A stretch of 37,293 nt of DNA from JAVKFF01 sp040226215 (GCA_040226215.1 JAVKFF010000191.1:1-37293); one strand, 5' to 3'. Shown: positions 7,768 through 16,172, counted from the stretch's first letter. The notes: generated by a model not told the origin, from the letters alone. Numbers and translations: made by a program.

Positions 7768-8694
7768 ATGCCGGGATTCCGTTTCGAACAACAGGACCTG
7801 ACCCTTCCGAAGGGCGCCTTCTCGGGCGCCAGACGGCACATGCTTCACTGGCAGGACCGCCCCCTTCTCGGGGTGACCGAGGGGACGCCGCGCTGCTATC
7901 TCTATCCGGTTTTCACCCTGAACGGCTTTCCCGCGACCGCCGAGAGCCCGGCCGACCACCCGCATCACAATTCCATCTGGATCGCGGCCGATCACGTACA
8001 CTGCGCCGTCCCGACCCAGGGCGACGATACGGAGAGCTACACCTACAATTTCTACGTCAACGACACGTTCCAGGGCCGGGCACCCGGCAATCAGGTCGTC
8101 ACCGCAATCTCCGGCCACGACCTGGGTGGCGACCGCTACCGGCTGGATACCACGATCGATTGGCGGGGACCGGCCGAATGGGGCGCCCCGACCGGCCGCA
8201 CCGTCATCACGGAGCGACGCAGCGTCACCATCTCCATCGCCGCCGATCGCACGTTATACACGCTGGACCTGGCATCCGAACTGACCGCGCGTCCCTGGGC
8301 CTTGAGCATCGGGCCGACACGCCACGCCTTCTTCAACGTCCGGCTCGCCGACGTGATGCGTGGGTCCGCCGGCGTGTCGCTGCTGTCGGAGGGCGGCGCC
8401 ACCACGCCTGAGGCGCTCACGGCCAGCGCGGCCGGCTGGGTCAGCGCGAACGGCCCCGTCGGCGGCGGTCACCGAGCCGGGCTGGTGGTTCGCCCCGATG
8501 GCGGACCCAATTCGTGGTTCGTGTCGGATTGGGGCGTCGTCACCGTGGGAAGCATGCGCACGCGGCCCGTTCCTCTGCAGGCCGGCGAAAGCCTGGCACA
8601 GGGCTGCCGCATCCTGGTACACGACGGTCCCGCCAGCGCCATCGATATCCCGGCGCGTCTCCTGGCGGCACCTGAGGAAGGGACGACCGCATGA
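7768..8694 (+). CDS. DUF6807 family protein (PmoA-like)
   Basis: This 308-residue cytoplasmic protein resembles the DUF6807 family, often labelled 'methane oxygenase PmoA' for historic reasons although it is unrelated to membrane methane monooxygenase. The recognisable core is DHPHHNSIWIAADHVH (around residue 68-83), a His-rich segment conserved in the family, then a beta-rich body containing an ETAR-like WALSIGPTRHAFFNVR stretch. Members typically sit in sugar or uronate catabolic clusters with oxidoreductases; no reaction is established. The gene starts six bases after the permease stop and its end overlaps the cupin gene by ATGA. Confidence 0.78.
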   Translation: MPGFRFEQQDLTLPKGAFSGARRHMLHWQDRPLLGVTEGTPRCYLYPVFTLNGFPATAESPADHPHHNSIWIAADHVHCAVPTQGDDTESYTYNFYVNDTFQGRAPGNQVVTAISGHDLGGDRYRLDTTIDWRGPAEWGAPTGRTVITERRSVTISIAADRTLYTLDLASELTARPWALSIGPTRHAFFNVRLADVMRGSAGVSLLSEGGATTPEALTASAAGWVSANGPVGGGHRAGLVVRPDGGPNSWFVSDWGVVTVGSMRTRPVPLQAGESLAQGCRILVHDGPASAIDIPARLLAAPEEGTTA

Positions 8695-9419
8695 ACAGCG
8701 TCTCCGAAACCTTCATCGGTGGTCTGGGTCTGACCCACCTCGCCGTCTACAACCAGCGGCCCGGGCCGGACGGCATCCATGCCGGCTGTGCGCACGTTCA
8801 CGCGCTGACCGCGGAGGCCTACTACGTCATCTCCGGCACCGGCGCGATCGAACTCCACGACCTGGAGCGAGGCTTTCGCTCGATCCCGCTGGGTCCGGGC
8901 GACTACGTCCAGTTCCCGCCAAACACCCTGCACCGTTCGGTGAACGGCGAGAAGCTCACCGTGCTCGCCCTGATGACCAATGCCGGCCTCGCCGAGCGCG
9001 GCGACGCGCGGATCTACTTCGGACCGGATGTCGACGCCGATCCCGAGGCCTTCGAGCGATTGAAGGCCCTGCCAAGGGAGCGCGGCCTGGAAGGCGCGCT
9101 GGAGCGGCGTGACGCCTCGGCCCGGGAATATCAGCGACTGCTGGCGATGTGGGAGGACGACCGCGAGAGCTATTGGCGGGAGTTGCAGCGCTTCTGCGCG
9201 CTGCATAGCGGCGAAATGAGAGGCCGGGCGGAGACGTTCCGCCCGATCATCGCCGGCGGCCCGGAAGCCTGGGTCGCCGACGCGTTCGCCCGCCTCGCGG
9301 AGGACCGGCCCCGCAATCCGGTTATCGAACGCCCCGCCGCCACCGGCGTCACGAAGCAGGACCGGCACCTGGGAATGTGCGGCCTTTTGCATCAGTTGTG
9401 CGCGCTCCAACCAGTTTGA
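8691..9419 (+). CDS. Cupin-domain protein
   Basis: The 242-residue product begins with a single cupin fold. Motif 1 is visible in HVHALTAEAYYVISGTGAIELHD (residues ~30-55, with metal-ligand-like His and Glu) and motif 2 in PGDYVQFPPNTLHRSVNG (~66-84). After about residue 100 comes a charged helical tail with no recognised domain. Cupins in such operons act as sugar-acid isomerases, lyases or ligand-binding proteins; nothing here decides which. The ATGA overlap with the preceding gene argues for coupled translation. Confidence 0.82.
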   Translation: MNSVSETFIGGLGLTHLAVYNQRPGPDGIHAGCAHVHALTAEAYYVISGTGAIELHDLERGFRSIPLGPGDYVQFPPNTLHRSVNGEKLTVLALMTNAGLAERGDARIYFGPDVDADPEAFERLKALPRERGLEGALERRDASAREYQRLLAMWEDDRESYWRELQRFCALHSGEMRGRAETFRPIIAGGPEAWVADAFARLAEDRPRNPVIERPAATGVTKQDRHLGMCGLLHQLCALQPV

Positions 9420-9433
9420 GGAAACAGCACCGC

Positions 9434-10213
9434 ATGCCGCAGCATATCGCCCGTTACCGCGTGGGCGGCGTCGAGACCTTCGGCCTCCTGCAAGACGACG
9501 GGGACTACCGCCGCCTGGCCGGCAGCCCGTTCGACGACCTGACGCCGACCGACGCGATCGACAAGGCCACCGAGGTGACGCGCCTCGCGCCCATACGCCC
9601 CCGGCGCATCTTCGGGGCCGGTCTCAACTACGTCTCCCATATCGCGGAGATGGGGATGAAGCGTCCGGAGATCCCGATGCTGTTCATGAAGCCGGACAGC
9701 ACGATTGTCGGGCCCGGCGATCCGATCGTCTATCCCCGGGAAGGTGAAGAGGTCCACTTCGAGGCCGAGCTCGCGGTCGTCATCGGTCGCAGGGCGCGGC
9801 GTATTGGCGAGGCCGAAGCGTTGGATCACGTTCTGGGCTACACCTGCGCCAACGATGTCAGTGAACGTGTCATCCAGGGCAGGGAAATGGCCATGGGCTG
9901 CCTCGTCGTCGGCAAGTCCTTCGACACCTTCTGTCCGCTCGGGCCCGTGATCGCGACGGATCTCGATCCCACCGCGCTGCGGCTGAAGGCGCGTCTGAAC
10001 GGCGAGGAGCGGCAGAACATCCTGACCTCGGACCTGCTGTTCTCCGCCGCCACCCTGGTCTCCTATCTCAGCCAGGCGATCACCCTGGAGCCGGGCGACG
10101 TGATCCTGACCGGCACCCCGTCCGGCGTCGGCCCGATTCGGCCGGGAGACGTGGTGGACATCGAGGTAGAGGGCGTTGGCATCCTCACCAATCCGGTCGT
10201 CGCGGAAGCATGA
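9434..10213 (+). CDS. Fumarylacetoacetate hydrolase (FAH) family protein
   Basis: The start at 9434 follows GAGGA at 9418-9422 and leaves 259 residues. The FAH fold is clear: RIFGAGLNYVSHIAEM, the metal-site Glu pair in VHFEAELAVVIG (E110, E112), the Asp in CANDVSER (D141) and the C-terminal GDVILTGTPSGVG. Family enzymes cleave C-C bonds of 2,4-diketo acids, hydrate or decarboxylate 2-keto-enol acids, or split 3-deoxy-2,4-diketo sugar acids. In this operon a late step that yields a small keto acid is the most natural role. The stop overlaps the next start (ATGA). Confidence 0.9.
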   Translation: MPQHIARYRVGGVETFGLLQDDGDYRRLAGSPFDDLTPTDAIDKATEVTRLAPIRPRRIFGAGLNYVSHIAEMGMKRPEIPMLFMKPDSTIVGPGDPIVYPREGEEVHFEAELAVVIGRRARRIGEAEALDHVLGYTCANDVSERVIQGREMAMGCLVVGKSFDTFCPLGPVIATDLDPTALRLKARLNGEERQNILTSDLLFSAATLVSYLSQAITLEPGDVILTGTPSGVGPIRPGDVVDIEVEGVGILTNPVVAEA

Positions 10214-11238
10214 ATGCACAAGGACAGGCGTCGGATGCGGGACTCGCGGTCATCCGGGACGCGCTTGGCGCCATGGGCCTGCTCGCCGGCCCTGGCGAAG
10301 CCCGCTTCGTGCCGCTGACCGGCGGCGTGTCGTCGCAGATACTGCGTGTCGAGCCGGCGGACGGGACGGCATTCTGCGTCAAACGCGCCCTGCCCACGCT
10401 CAAGGTGGCGCAGCACTGGGAGGCGCCGGTGGAGCGTAACCTTCACGAGGCCGACTACTTCGAGGTTGTCGGCCGCATCGAGCCCACTGCCGTCCCGCGC
10501 CTGCTGGGGCGCGATCGTGAGCGGGCCGTTTTCGCCATGGCTTGGCTGGATCCGGCACGCTATCGGCTGTGGAAGACCGACCTTCTGGCCGGCAAGGCCG
10601 ACAAGGCTGTTGCCAAGGCCGTTGGGGACAGGCTTGGCCGGATTCACGCCGTGACGGCGGCCGATCCTGCCCTCCCCGCGCGCTTCGATACCGGGCCGAT
10701 CTTCCATGCCCTGCGCCTGGAACCCTATCTGGAGGCGACCGCGCGCCGCCATGCCGATCTCGCCGGCCGCCTGCACGCCCTGGTCCGGCGCACCGCCGAG
10801 TCGCGCCGCGTCCTGGTGCATGGCGACGTCAGTCCCAAGAACATCATGGTGGGCCCGCACGGGCCGGTTCTTCTCGACGCCGAATGCGCCTGGTTCGGCG
10901 ATCCGGCGTTCGACCTGGCGTTTTGCCTCAACCACCTGCTGCTGAAGGCCGTCAACCGGCCGGACGCCGCATCGGACTTTCTCGCCTGCTTCGAGGCGAT
11001 GGCCGCGGCCTACATGCCATGGATTGACTGGGAACCCCCGATGGACGTCGAGCGTCGGACAGCGCACCTCCTTCCCGGACTGGGCCTCGCGCGCATCGAC
11101 GGCAAGTCGCCGGTCGAGTACCTGACGCGGACGCAGGACAAGGATCTCGTCCGCTCGGTGACGCGCGCGCTGCTGGCGGAACCGCTGCAGACGCTTGGCG
11201 CGGTGGCGGCGGCCTGGCGCCTGGAACTGGCGCCGTGA
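10210..11238 (+). CDS. APH-fold small-molecule kinase
   Basis: The 342-residue protein has the aminoglycoside-phosphotransferase/choline-kinase fold. Visible are a Gly-rich GGVSSQILRV strand (38-47), a likely ATP-binding Lys (K58), the catalytic loop VHGDVSPKNIMV (D206, N211) and the metal-site segment LLDAECAWFGDPAFDLA (D223). Members phosphorylate hydroxyls of small molecules such as choline, homoserine, sugars or glycerate-like acids. Directly upstream of an enolase paralogue, the simplest proposal is that it makes a 2-phospho-hydroxyacid for that enzyme. The gene overlaps both neighbours by four bases. Substrate assignment is inference. Confidence 0.85.
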   Translation: MNAQGQASDAGLAVIRDALGAMGLLAGPGEARFVPLTGGVSSQILRVEPADGTAFCVKRALPTLKVAQHWEAPVERNLHEADYFEVVGRIEPTAVPRLLGRDRERAVFAMAWLDPARYRLWKTDLLAGKADKAVAKAVGDRLGRIHAVTAADPALPARFDTGPIFHALRLEPYLEATARRHADLAGRLHALVRRTAESRRVLVHGDVSPKNIMVGPHGPVLLDAECAWFGDPAFDLAFCLNHLLLKAVNRPDAASDFLACFEAMAAAYMPWIDWEPPMDVERRTAHLLPGLGLARIDGKSPVEYLTRTQDKDLVRSVTRALLAEPLQTLGAVAAAWRLELAP

Positions 11239-12521
11239 GCGCGACCGTTCGCCAGGTGCGTGGCCGCCGGGTATGGGATTCCCGGGCCCGTCCGACGGTC
11301 GAAGCGGAGATCATTCTCGACGACGATACGGTGGCGCGCGCCATCGCGCCGGCGGGCGCCTCTACCGGCAGGCACGAGGCAACCGACCGGCGTGACGGCG
11401 GAACCAGGTATGGCGGCTACGATGTGCGCCAGGCGGTGGTTTCGCTCAATGCAGAGGTCGCGGAGGCGCTGATCGGCCAGGAGATCGGCGACCAGCAGGC
11501 CATCGACTCGCTACTGGTCCGCCTCGACGGCACCGAGAACCGTTCCAGGCTGGGCGGAAATGTCCTGATCGCCGTATCCATGGCGGTCGCCAAGGCCGCC
11601 GCGGCCAGCCGGCACCTGCCGCTGTGGCGCCACCTTTCCGGCGGGCGCGACTGCCGACTGCCGCTTCCGGAGATTCAGATCTTCGGCGGCGGCGCCCATG
11701 CCGGTGGCCGTATCGACATCCAGGACCTGATGGTCATCGCCAACGGGGCGGACGATTTCGCCCAGGCGCTCGACTGGACGGCGGACGTCTACCACGCCGC
11801 CAGGGAGCTGATGGACAACCGCGGCAGGCTCAGTGGTCTCGCCGACGAAGGCGGCATGTGGCCGGCCTTCGACAGCAATCAGCAAGCTTTGGACACCTTG
11901 CTGGCGGCCATCGAGCACGCAGGCCGCCGCCCGGGCGAGGAGGTCAGCATCTCCGTCGACATCGCCGCCAGCAATTTCGGCCAAGGCGGCCGATACCGCC
12001 TTACCCGCGACGGCAAGGTACTGGATAGCGACTCGCTGTCTGACATGCTTCTTGGCTGGTTGCGGCGCTATCCGATCATCGCGATCGAGGATCCGCTCGC
12101 CGAGGACGATCTTGCCGGTCTCAGTCGATTCACGCGCGCCGCCGGCCCGCGTGTACAGGTCATTGCCGACGACCTCGTCGTGACCAATGCGGGCCGCATC
12201 GGCGAGGCCGCCGCCGCCGGCGCGGGAAATGCCGCGCTGATCAAGCCCAACCAGGTCGGTACGCTCAGCGAGACTCTCGATGCCGTCGCGGCGGCCCGCG
12301 CGGTGGGCTGGGGATGCATTGCCTCGGCGCGATCGGGAGAGACGGAGGATGTCACGATCGCCCATCTGGCCGTCGGCTGGCAGCTATCCCAACTCAAGGT
12401 CGGCGCGATCGCGCGGAGCGAGCGTACGGCGAAGTGGAACGAATGCCTGCGCATCGCGGACGATCTGGCATCCGGCCTCGCCTTGCCGCCGCCGGAAACC
12501 TTTCCCTGGGCCGGTTCATGA
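11235..12521 (+). CDS. Enolase paralogue with altered active site
   Basis: The product has 428 residues, close to true enolases (about 430), and begins at a GTG overlapping the kinase stop. Retained features are the flexible loop GASTG (41-45), H155, E205 in DEGG, the three metal ligands D242, E285 and D312, the catalytic Lys K337 in LIKPNQVGT, R366/S367 in SARSGETED and K388 in QLKVG. Two positions differ from canonical enolases: the His of SHRSGETED is Ala (A365), and the Glu of the QEFM motif is Asp (D164). Phosphate-, metal- and proton-abstraction chemistry therefore looks intact while substrate contacts have changed. It is more likely a dehydratase of a 2-phospho sugar acid than the housekeeping glycolytic enzyme. 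Confidence 0.87.
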   Translation: MSATVRQVRGRRVWDSRARPTVEAEIILDDDTVARAIAPAGASTGRHEATDRRDGGTRYGGYDVRQAVVSLNAEVAEALIGQEIGDQQAIDSLLVRLDGTENRSRLGGNVLIAVSMAVAKAAAASRHLPLWRHLSGGRDCRLPLPEIQIFGGGAHAGGRIDIQDLMVIANGADDFAQALDWTADVYHAARELMDNRGRLSGLADEGGMWPAFDSNQQALDTLLAAIEHAGRRPGEEVSISVDIAASNFGQGGRYRLTRDGKVLDSDSLSDMLLGWLRRYPIIAIEDPLAEDDLAGLSRFTRAAGPRVQVIADDLVVTNAGRIGEAAAAGAGNAALIKPNQVGTLSETLDAVAAARAVGWGCIASARSGETEDVTIAHLAVGWQLSQLKVGAIARSERTAKWNECLRIADDLASGLALPPPETFPWAGS

Positions 12522-13462
12522 GAGTGCTGTTCCGTTTCGACCTCGATGCCCGACTGCGCCCGCTGCTCGATAGGCTAGCTCAAGAGGGCATCGACGTCAC
12601 GGAATGCTCCGAGGCATCGGACGAGGACTACCTTCGACACCTGCCGGATGCCCAGGTGCTCTGGCATGTCCTGAAGCCGGTAACCGGCGACCATATCGCG
12701 CGAGCGCGCAATCTGCGGCTGATCCAGAAGATCGGCGTCGGCGTCAACACCATCGATCTGGAGGCTGCGAAAAACGCGGGCGTCGCCGTCTGCAATCTGC
12801 CTGGCAGCAACAGCCGGGCGGTGGCCGAACTCACCGTGAGTCTGATGCTGGCCTGCCTGCGGCGCGTCGCCCACCTCGATAGCCGCATGCGCGCAGGCGA
12901 GGGCTGGCACTGGCCATCGGAGTGGCAAGGACAGTTCGGCGAGATCGGCGGCCGGACCGTGGGCCTGGTCGGCGCCGGCGCGGTGCCGCGCCTTCTCGTC
13001 CCCATTCTCAAGGCGCTCGGCGCGAGGGTGCTGGTAACCGCCCGCACACCGCGCGGCGATCTTGACGCGACATATGTCGACAAGGGGGAGTTGCTGGCCA
13101 GCGCCGATATCGTTTCACTCCACATCCCGCTGACCGAGGAGACCGCGGGCTGGCTCGATCGTGCCGCGATCGCCCGGATGAAGCCGGGCGCGATCCTCGT
13201 CAACACGGCACGCGGCGGGCTGGTGGACGAGACGGCCCTGATCGACGCGCTGAACGCCGGCCACCTGTCGGCAGCCGGTCTCGACGTGTTCGCCGACGAG
13301 CCGATCCCGCCGGCCTCGCCGCTGCGATACCTCGAGACCGTGACCATGACACCGCATCTCGCCTGGCTGACGCGGGAAACCCTGGAGCGGTCGATAGAGA
13401 TGGCAGCGGAGAATTGCCGTCGTGTCGCCAGCGGCGAGAAATTGCTCAATCGGATCGTCTGA
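12518..13462 (+). CDS. D-2-hydroxyacid dehydrogenase (divergent)
   Basis: The 314-residue protein belongs to the D-2-hydroxyacid dehydrogenase family: KIGVGVNTID, the catalytic Arg in NTARGGLVDE (R232), Glu in DEP (E261) and His in TPHLAW (H280). The nucleotide loop is unusual: VGAGAVPRLL places Pro157 where the third glycine of GxGxxG is expected. Glyoxylate/hydroxypyruvate reductases are the nearest functional group by general pattern. The start overlaps the enolase stop (ATGA); the weak ribosome site suggests coupled translation. As the last operon gene it could reduce a 2-keto acid to the hydroxy acid that the kinase then phosphorylates. Confidence 0.88.
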   Translation: MRVLFRFDLDARLRPLLDRLAQEGIDVTECSEASDEDYLRHLPDAQVLWHVLKPVTGDHIARARNLRLIQKIGVGVNTIDLEAAKNAGVAVCNLPGSNSRAVAELTVSLMLACLRRVAHLDSRMRAGEGWHWPSEWQGQFGEIGGRTVGLVGAGAVPRLLVPILKALGARVLVTARTPRGDLDATYVDKGELLASADIVSLHIPLTEETAGWLDRAAIARMKPGAILVNTARGGLVDETALIDALNAGHLSAAGLDVFADEPIPPASPLRYLETVTMTPHLAWLTRETLERSIEMAAENCRRVASGEKLLNRIV

Positions 13463-13599
13463 AGCGCCCAGTCGGCATCGGGCAACCGGCCGAGCCCAGC
13501 CTGCCCGGTCCGGGACGCGCCACTGCGGGCGGTGACGAGAGTAGCAAAGCTGATCTCGTCACCGTGTCGCATCCCGCTTCAAGCGAAGGAGGTGGAACG

Positions 13600-13779
13600 A
13601 TGACATTGAGCAATCTCCTTCCCTGGCGGCAATCCGGCCGGCGAAGACAGCTTCCCGGCGAGCGATCCGCCGGTTTGGACGACGCTGGGACCGGGGGCAC
13701 CGTGTATCACGGACTCGCTGTCGCCCACGGAAAGTCGCGAGGCGTGCCGAGAGTTCGTTTCCCTCGGAAAATAATTTAA
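13600..13779 (+). pseudogene. Short ORF with small-heat-shock-protein-like N-terminus
   Basis: An ATG behind a strong AAGGAGGTGG site opens a 59-residue frame. The first ~15 residues (MTLSNLLPWRQSGRR) recall the start of Hsp20-type proteins in this group of bacteria, but nothing after that matches, and no alpha-crystallin domain follows. The frame ends 14 bases before the first 36-bp repeat. The likeliest reading is the 5' stub of an hsp20-like gene cut off when the repeat-bounded material arrived. The rest of 13463-13940 shows no other gene. Confidence 0.3.
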
Positions 13780-13793
13780 TATCAATGACTTGA

Positions 13794-13829
13794 TGGCGGA
13801 GGGAGAGGGACTGAGGTCCAACGTTCTCC
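13794..13829. repeat. 36-bp tRNA-end-like repeat, copy 1
   Basis: The copy begins TGGCGGAGGGAGAGGGA and ends GTCCAACGTTCTCC; it differs from copy 3 at one base. The first 17 bases look like the reverse complement of a tRNA-Ser 3' end (…TCCCTCTCCCTCCGCCA), a common integrase target; the rest does not match a T-loop. It marks the left edge of the TetR/SDR/cupin module. Confidence 0.85.
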
Positions 13830-13940
13830 GCATCAAGACACTGAAAACATTCATTTTCTTTCAGCGTTTTTGGGGTCTTCTGCTGGCCCAAGGTCGAGCA
13901 TCCGCTCCCTGGTCCGGCATCAGGGCGCGTGGCAATCCCG

Positions 13941-14546
13941 TCATGAGCGGGTGAGCACCGACAGCGCGAGGGTGAGCATCTCGCGGATGCGGGCGGGGTC
14001 TTCGCCGGAGGCGCGTTGCGTTATGGCGAGCGCGAACTGCTCACCGAGGTACTTCGCCCCGGCTTCGACCGGCAGCCCGTCCGGCCAGTCCCCAGCATCG
14101 CGACAGGACTTCAGGAAGGTCACATACGCCGCCTGTGCGACCGCATCGATTTCCTCCACCCGGGCGCGCGTCACGGGCCCGAGACGGTGCTTGCCCGCGC
14201 GCAGCTTATAGAACAGGCAGCCGGTTTCCATGCGTGGGTCCGCGCTCGCGAAGTCGATCAAGGCTGCGAGGGTTGCCTGCAGGCCCTCTCCGCTGTGCAG
14301 GATCGCGAACACGGCCGAGAGGACCCGCTCGGCGTAGCTGTCGAGAACGGCTCGGGTCAGTCCGTCCTCGCTTCCGAACTCGCGGTAGAGCGAGGGCTTG
14401 GAGATGCCCGCCATCTGACAGATCGCGTTGACCGACACATCGGCCGGATCGCTTTGCCAGTACGCGGTCATGGCGACGTCGAGCACCTTCTCGGCGTTCA
14501 TCGTCCGCGGGCGCCCACGGACGGGTTTCGGTTCGTCATCACTCAA
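13941..14546 (-). CDS. TetR/AcrR-family transcriptional regulator
   Basis: The 201-residue product starts RGRPRTMNAEKVLDVAMTAYW and has the TetR helix-turn-helix VSVNAICQMAGISKPSLYREFGSEDGL (about residues 37-63); the helical remainder is the dimer and ligand domain. The best in-frame start is a TTG at 14546 because the next Met would remove the conserved RGRPR lead-in. It is divergent from an SDR gene, and two TACC-N4-GGTA sites lie between them, so self- and SDR-regulation by this repressor is likely. Its inducer is unknown. Confidence 0.9.
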   Translation of the reverse strand: MSDDEPKPVRGRPRTMNAEKVLDVAMTAYWQSDPADVSVNAICQMAGISKPSLYREFGSEDGLTRAVLDSYAERVLSAVFAILHSGEGLQATLAALIDFASADPRMETGCLFYKLRAGKHRLGPVTRARVEEIDAVAQAAYVTFLKSCRDAGDWPDGLPVEAGAKYLGEQFALAITQRASGEDPARIREMLTLALSVLTRS

Positions 14547-14551
14547 TTTGT

Positions 14552-14563
14552 TACCGAACGGTA
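14552..14563. promoter_or_regulatory. TetR-type operator, site 1
   Basis: TACCGAACGGTA is an inverted repeat (TACCG-AA-CGGTA) immediately upstream of the TetR start codon. Its half-sites recur in site 2, 45 bp away. Assignment to the adjacent TetR protein is by position. Confidence 0.6.
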
Positions 14564-14596
14564 TTTTATGCCTTGACGGACTGTCTCAAATATTTG

Positions 14597-14608
14597 TACC
14601 AGTCGGTA
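14597..14608. promoter_or_regulatory. TetR-type operator, site 2
   Basis: TACCAGTCGGTA keeps the TACC-N4-GGTA arms of site 1 and lies 29 bp before the SDR start, just downstream of a TTGACG hexamer (14573-14578) that could be the SDR promoter's -35 box. Binding here would repress the SDR/cupin pair. Confidence 0.55.
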
Positions 14609-14636
14609 ACAGCGCACGCAAGCAGGAGAATGAACC

Positions 14637-15515
14637 ATGACAGACACCGGAAAAACGGTAGTCATCACAGGAGCCAGCAGCGGATTCGGAGCGGCGGCGG
14701 TTCGCGCTTTTGCCGACCGGGGAGACCGCGTCTGGGGCACCATGCGCGATGCGGAGGGGCGCAACGCGGCCAGAAAGGCCGAGCTGGAGGCTTACTCCCC
14801 CCGTATCGCCATAGCCGAGATGGACGTAACCAACGACGCTTGGGTGGCCGAGGGCTTCGCCAGCATCCTCGCCGAGGGACCCGTCGATATTCTGATCAAC
14901 AACGCGGGCATCATGTATATCGGCATGACCGAGGCCTACAGCGTCGGGCAGGCCCATGAGCAAATGGACACCAACTATTTCGGGGCCATCCGCGCGATGC
15001 AGGCGGTGCTGCCGTCGATGCGCGCGGCCGGCTCAGGCCTGATCATAAACACCAGCTCGATCGCCGGGCGGGTGTCGGTGCCCTTCTTCGGAACCTATTG
15101 CGCGACCAAACACGCGCTGGAAGCCTACAGCCAGAGCCTACGCTACGAGGTGGCCCCCTTCGGCATCGACGTGGCGCTGGTCGAGCCTGGCCCATTCCCC
15201 TCGAACCTGCTCGCCGCCGGTAAGCCGCCCGCCCGTGAGGAGGTCCTGTCGTCCTATGGCGTCCTCGGCGACGTGCCTGCCAACATGATCGCGGGTTTCG
15301 CCGACATGTTGGCGAGCGCTGCCGCCCCCGATCCGCAGCTGGTCGTCGACGCCTATCTCGCGCTCGCCGATGCGGCGCCGGGCAAGCGCCCCACGCGCAC
15401 GGTCGTCGGCATCACCTGGGGCGTGGACGAGATGAACGCCTTCACCCAGCCGCGGCAGGACGCCCTCCTGAAGGAAATGCAACTCGACGGCGTGCTGGGC
15501 GGCGCCGACGCCTGA
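14637..15515 (+). CDS. Classical short-chain dehydrogenase/reductase
   Basis: The 292-residue enzyme has all classical SDR landmarks: TGASSGFG near the N-terminus, a DVTN segment, INNAG, a Ser in NTSSIAG, and the YCATK catalytic pair, followed by VEPGPF. It uses NAD(P) to oxidise or reduce a hydroxyl/carbonyl in the cytoplasm; the substrate is not evident. AGGAG eight bases upstream supports the ATG. It is divergent from the TetR gene and is followed, 59 bases later, by a secreted cupin, so the three form a self-contained module between repeats 1 and 2. Confidence 0.9.
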   Translation: MTDTGKTVVITGASSGFGAAAVRAFADRGDRVWGTMRDAEGRNAARKAELEAYSPRIAIAEMDVTNDAWVAEGFASILAEGPVDILINNAGIMYIGMTEAYSVGQAHEQMDTNYFGAIRAMQAVLPSMRAAGSGLIINTSSIAGRVSVPFFGTYCATKHALEAYSQSLRYEVAPFGIDVALVEPGPFPSNLLAAGKPPAREEVLSSYGVLGDVPANMIAGFADMLASAAAPDPQLVVDAYLALADAAPGKRPTRTVVGITWGVDEMNAFTQPRQDALLKEMQLDGVLGGADA

Positions 15516-15574
15516 CTGTTCTCTCCGCAACAAGAACTCCCATGAAAGCAACCCGCAACCGCAAGGAAATCACG

Positions 15575-15997
15575 ATGATGAAAACCCTGATCGCCGCAGC
15601 AGCGGCAACGCTCGTGACGACAACCGCTTTAGCCGAGAACCATGGCCACAGCGAAAATCATGTCGCTCTCCAGAACGTGGAATGGTTCGATGCGCCCATC
15701 CCAGGTGTGCAACTGGCGCTGGCCTGGGGCGACGATGCGACCGGCGCCACCTGGCTGCTCAAGATGGATCCGGGCGTCGCGCTGCCGATGCACACACATA
15801 CCCATGACTACTGGGGTCTCAGCATTGTCGGCGAATGGGTGCATATCGAGGCTGACGGCACCGAGGTCCCGACCGTGCCAGGCGACTATTCTCTGGTCGA
15901 AGGCGGCGTCACGCATGCCGACCGCTGCGACAGCGATATCCCGTGCATCGGCCTGCTCGCCTTCACAGGCCCCCGCGACGTCGCGCTGGCCGACTGA
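15575..15997 (+). CDS. Secreted cupin-domain protein
   Basis: The start at 15575 is preferred over an ATG eleven codons upstream because AAGGA lies eight bases before it and a clean signal peptide (KTLIAAAAATLVTTTALA, then ENHG) follows. The mature ~115 residues form one cupin: PGVALPMHTHTHDYWGLSIVGEW provides the His cluster of motif 1 and VPGDYSLVEGGVTHADRC that of motif 2. It resembles periplasmic DUF4437-type cupins of unknown reaction. Two Cys near the C-terminus could form a disulfide. Confidence 0.8.
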   Translation: MMKTLIAAAAATLVTTTALAENHGHSENHVALQNVEWFDAPIPGVQLALAWGDDATGATWLLKMDPGVALPMHTHTHDYWGLSIVGEWVHIEADGTEVPTVPGDYSLVEGGVTHADRCDSDIPCIGLLAFTGPRDVALAD

Positions 15998-16050
15998 CTA
16001 CAAGACATCGCCAAGCATGTTGAGCGGCCTTGCCGCAGTGTTCGGTTCGA

Positions 16051-16079
16051 GGGGCTGTCACGATTTCCGCGGCAGCCCC
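16051..16079. terminator. GC-rich hairpin between convergent genes
   Basis: GGGGCTG (16051-16057) pairs with CAGCCCC (16073-16079), about 50 bp after the cupin stop and before the convergent AraC gene end. There is no clear T-run, so this is only a possible terminator. The rest of 15998-16308 contains repeat copy 2 and no gene. Confidence 0.35.
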
Positions 16080-16172
16080 GAAAACTCTGAAGCTCTGAAA
16101 AACGTCTTCAACCGCTCATCATCTCCTGAGCGAAGGGCCTGCTTGACCGGTGAAATTTGATCCCGGTCGAGT

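Noticed and set aside
5533..8118. An 861-codon minus-strand open frame opposite the TRAP and DUF6807 genes
   Set aside because: It is rich in Asp, Arg, Gln and His repeats typical of antisense frames in GC-rich genes, has no known domain, and the plus strand encodes clear transporter genes.
9392..10219. A 275-codon minus-strand frame
   Set aside because: It is antisense to the FAH gene with its complete metal-site motifs.
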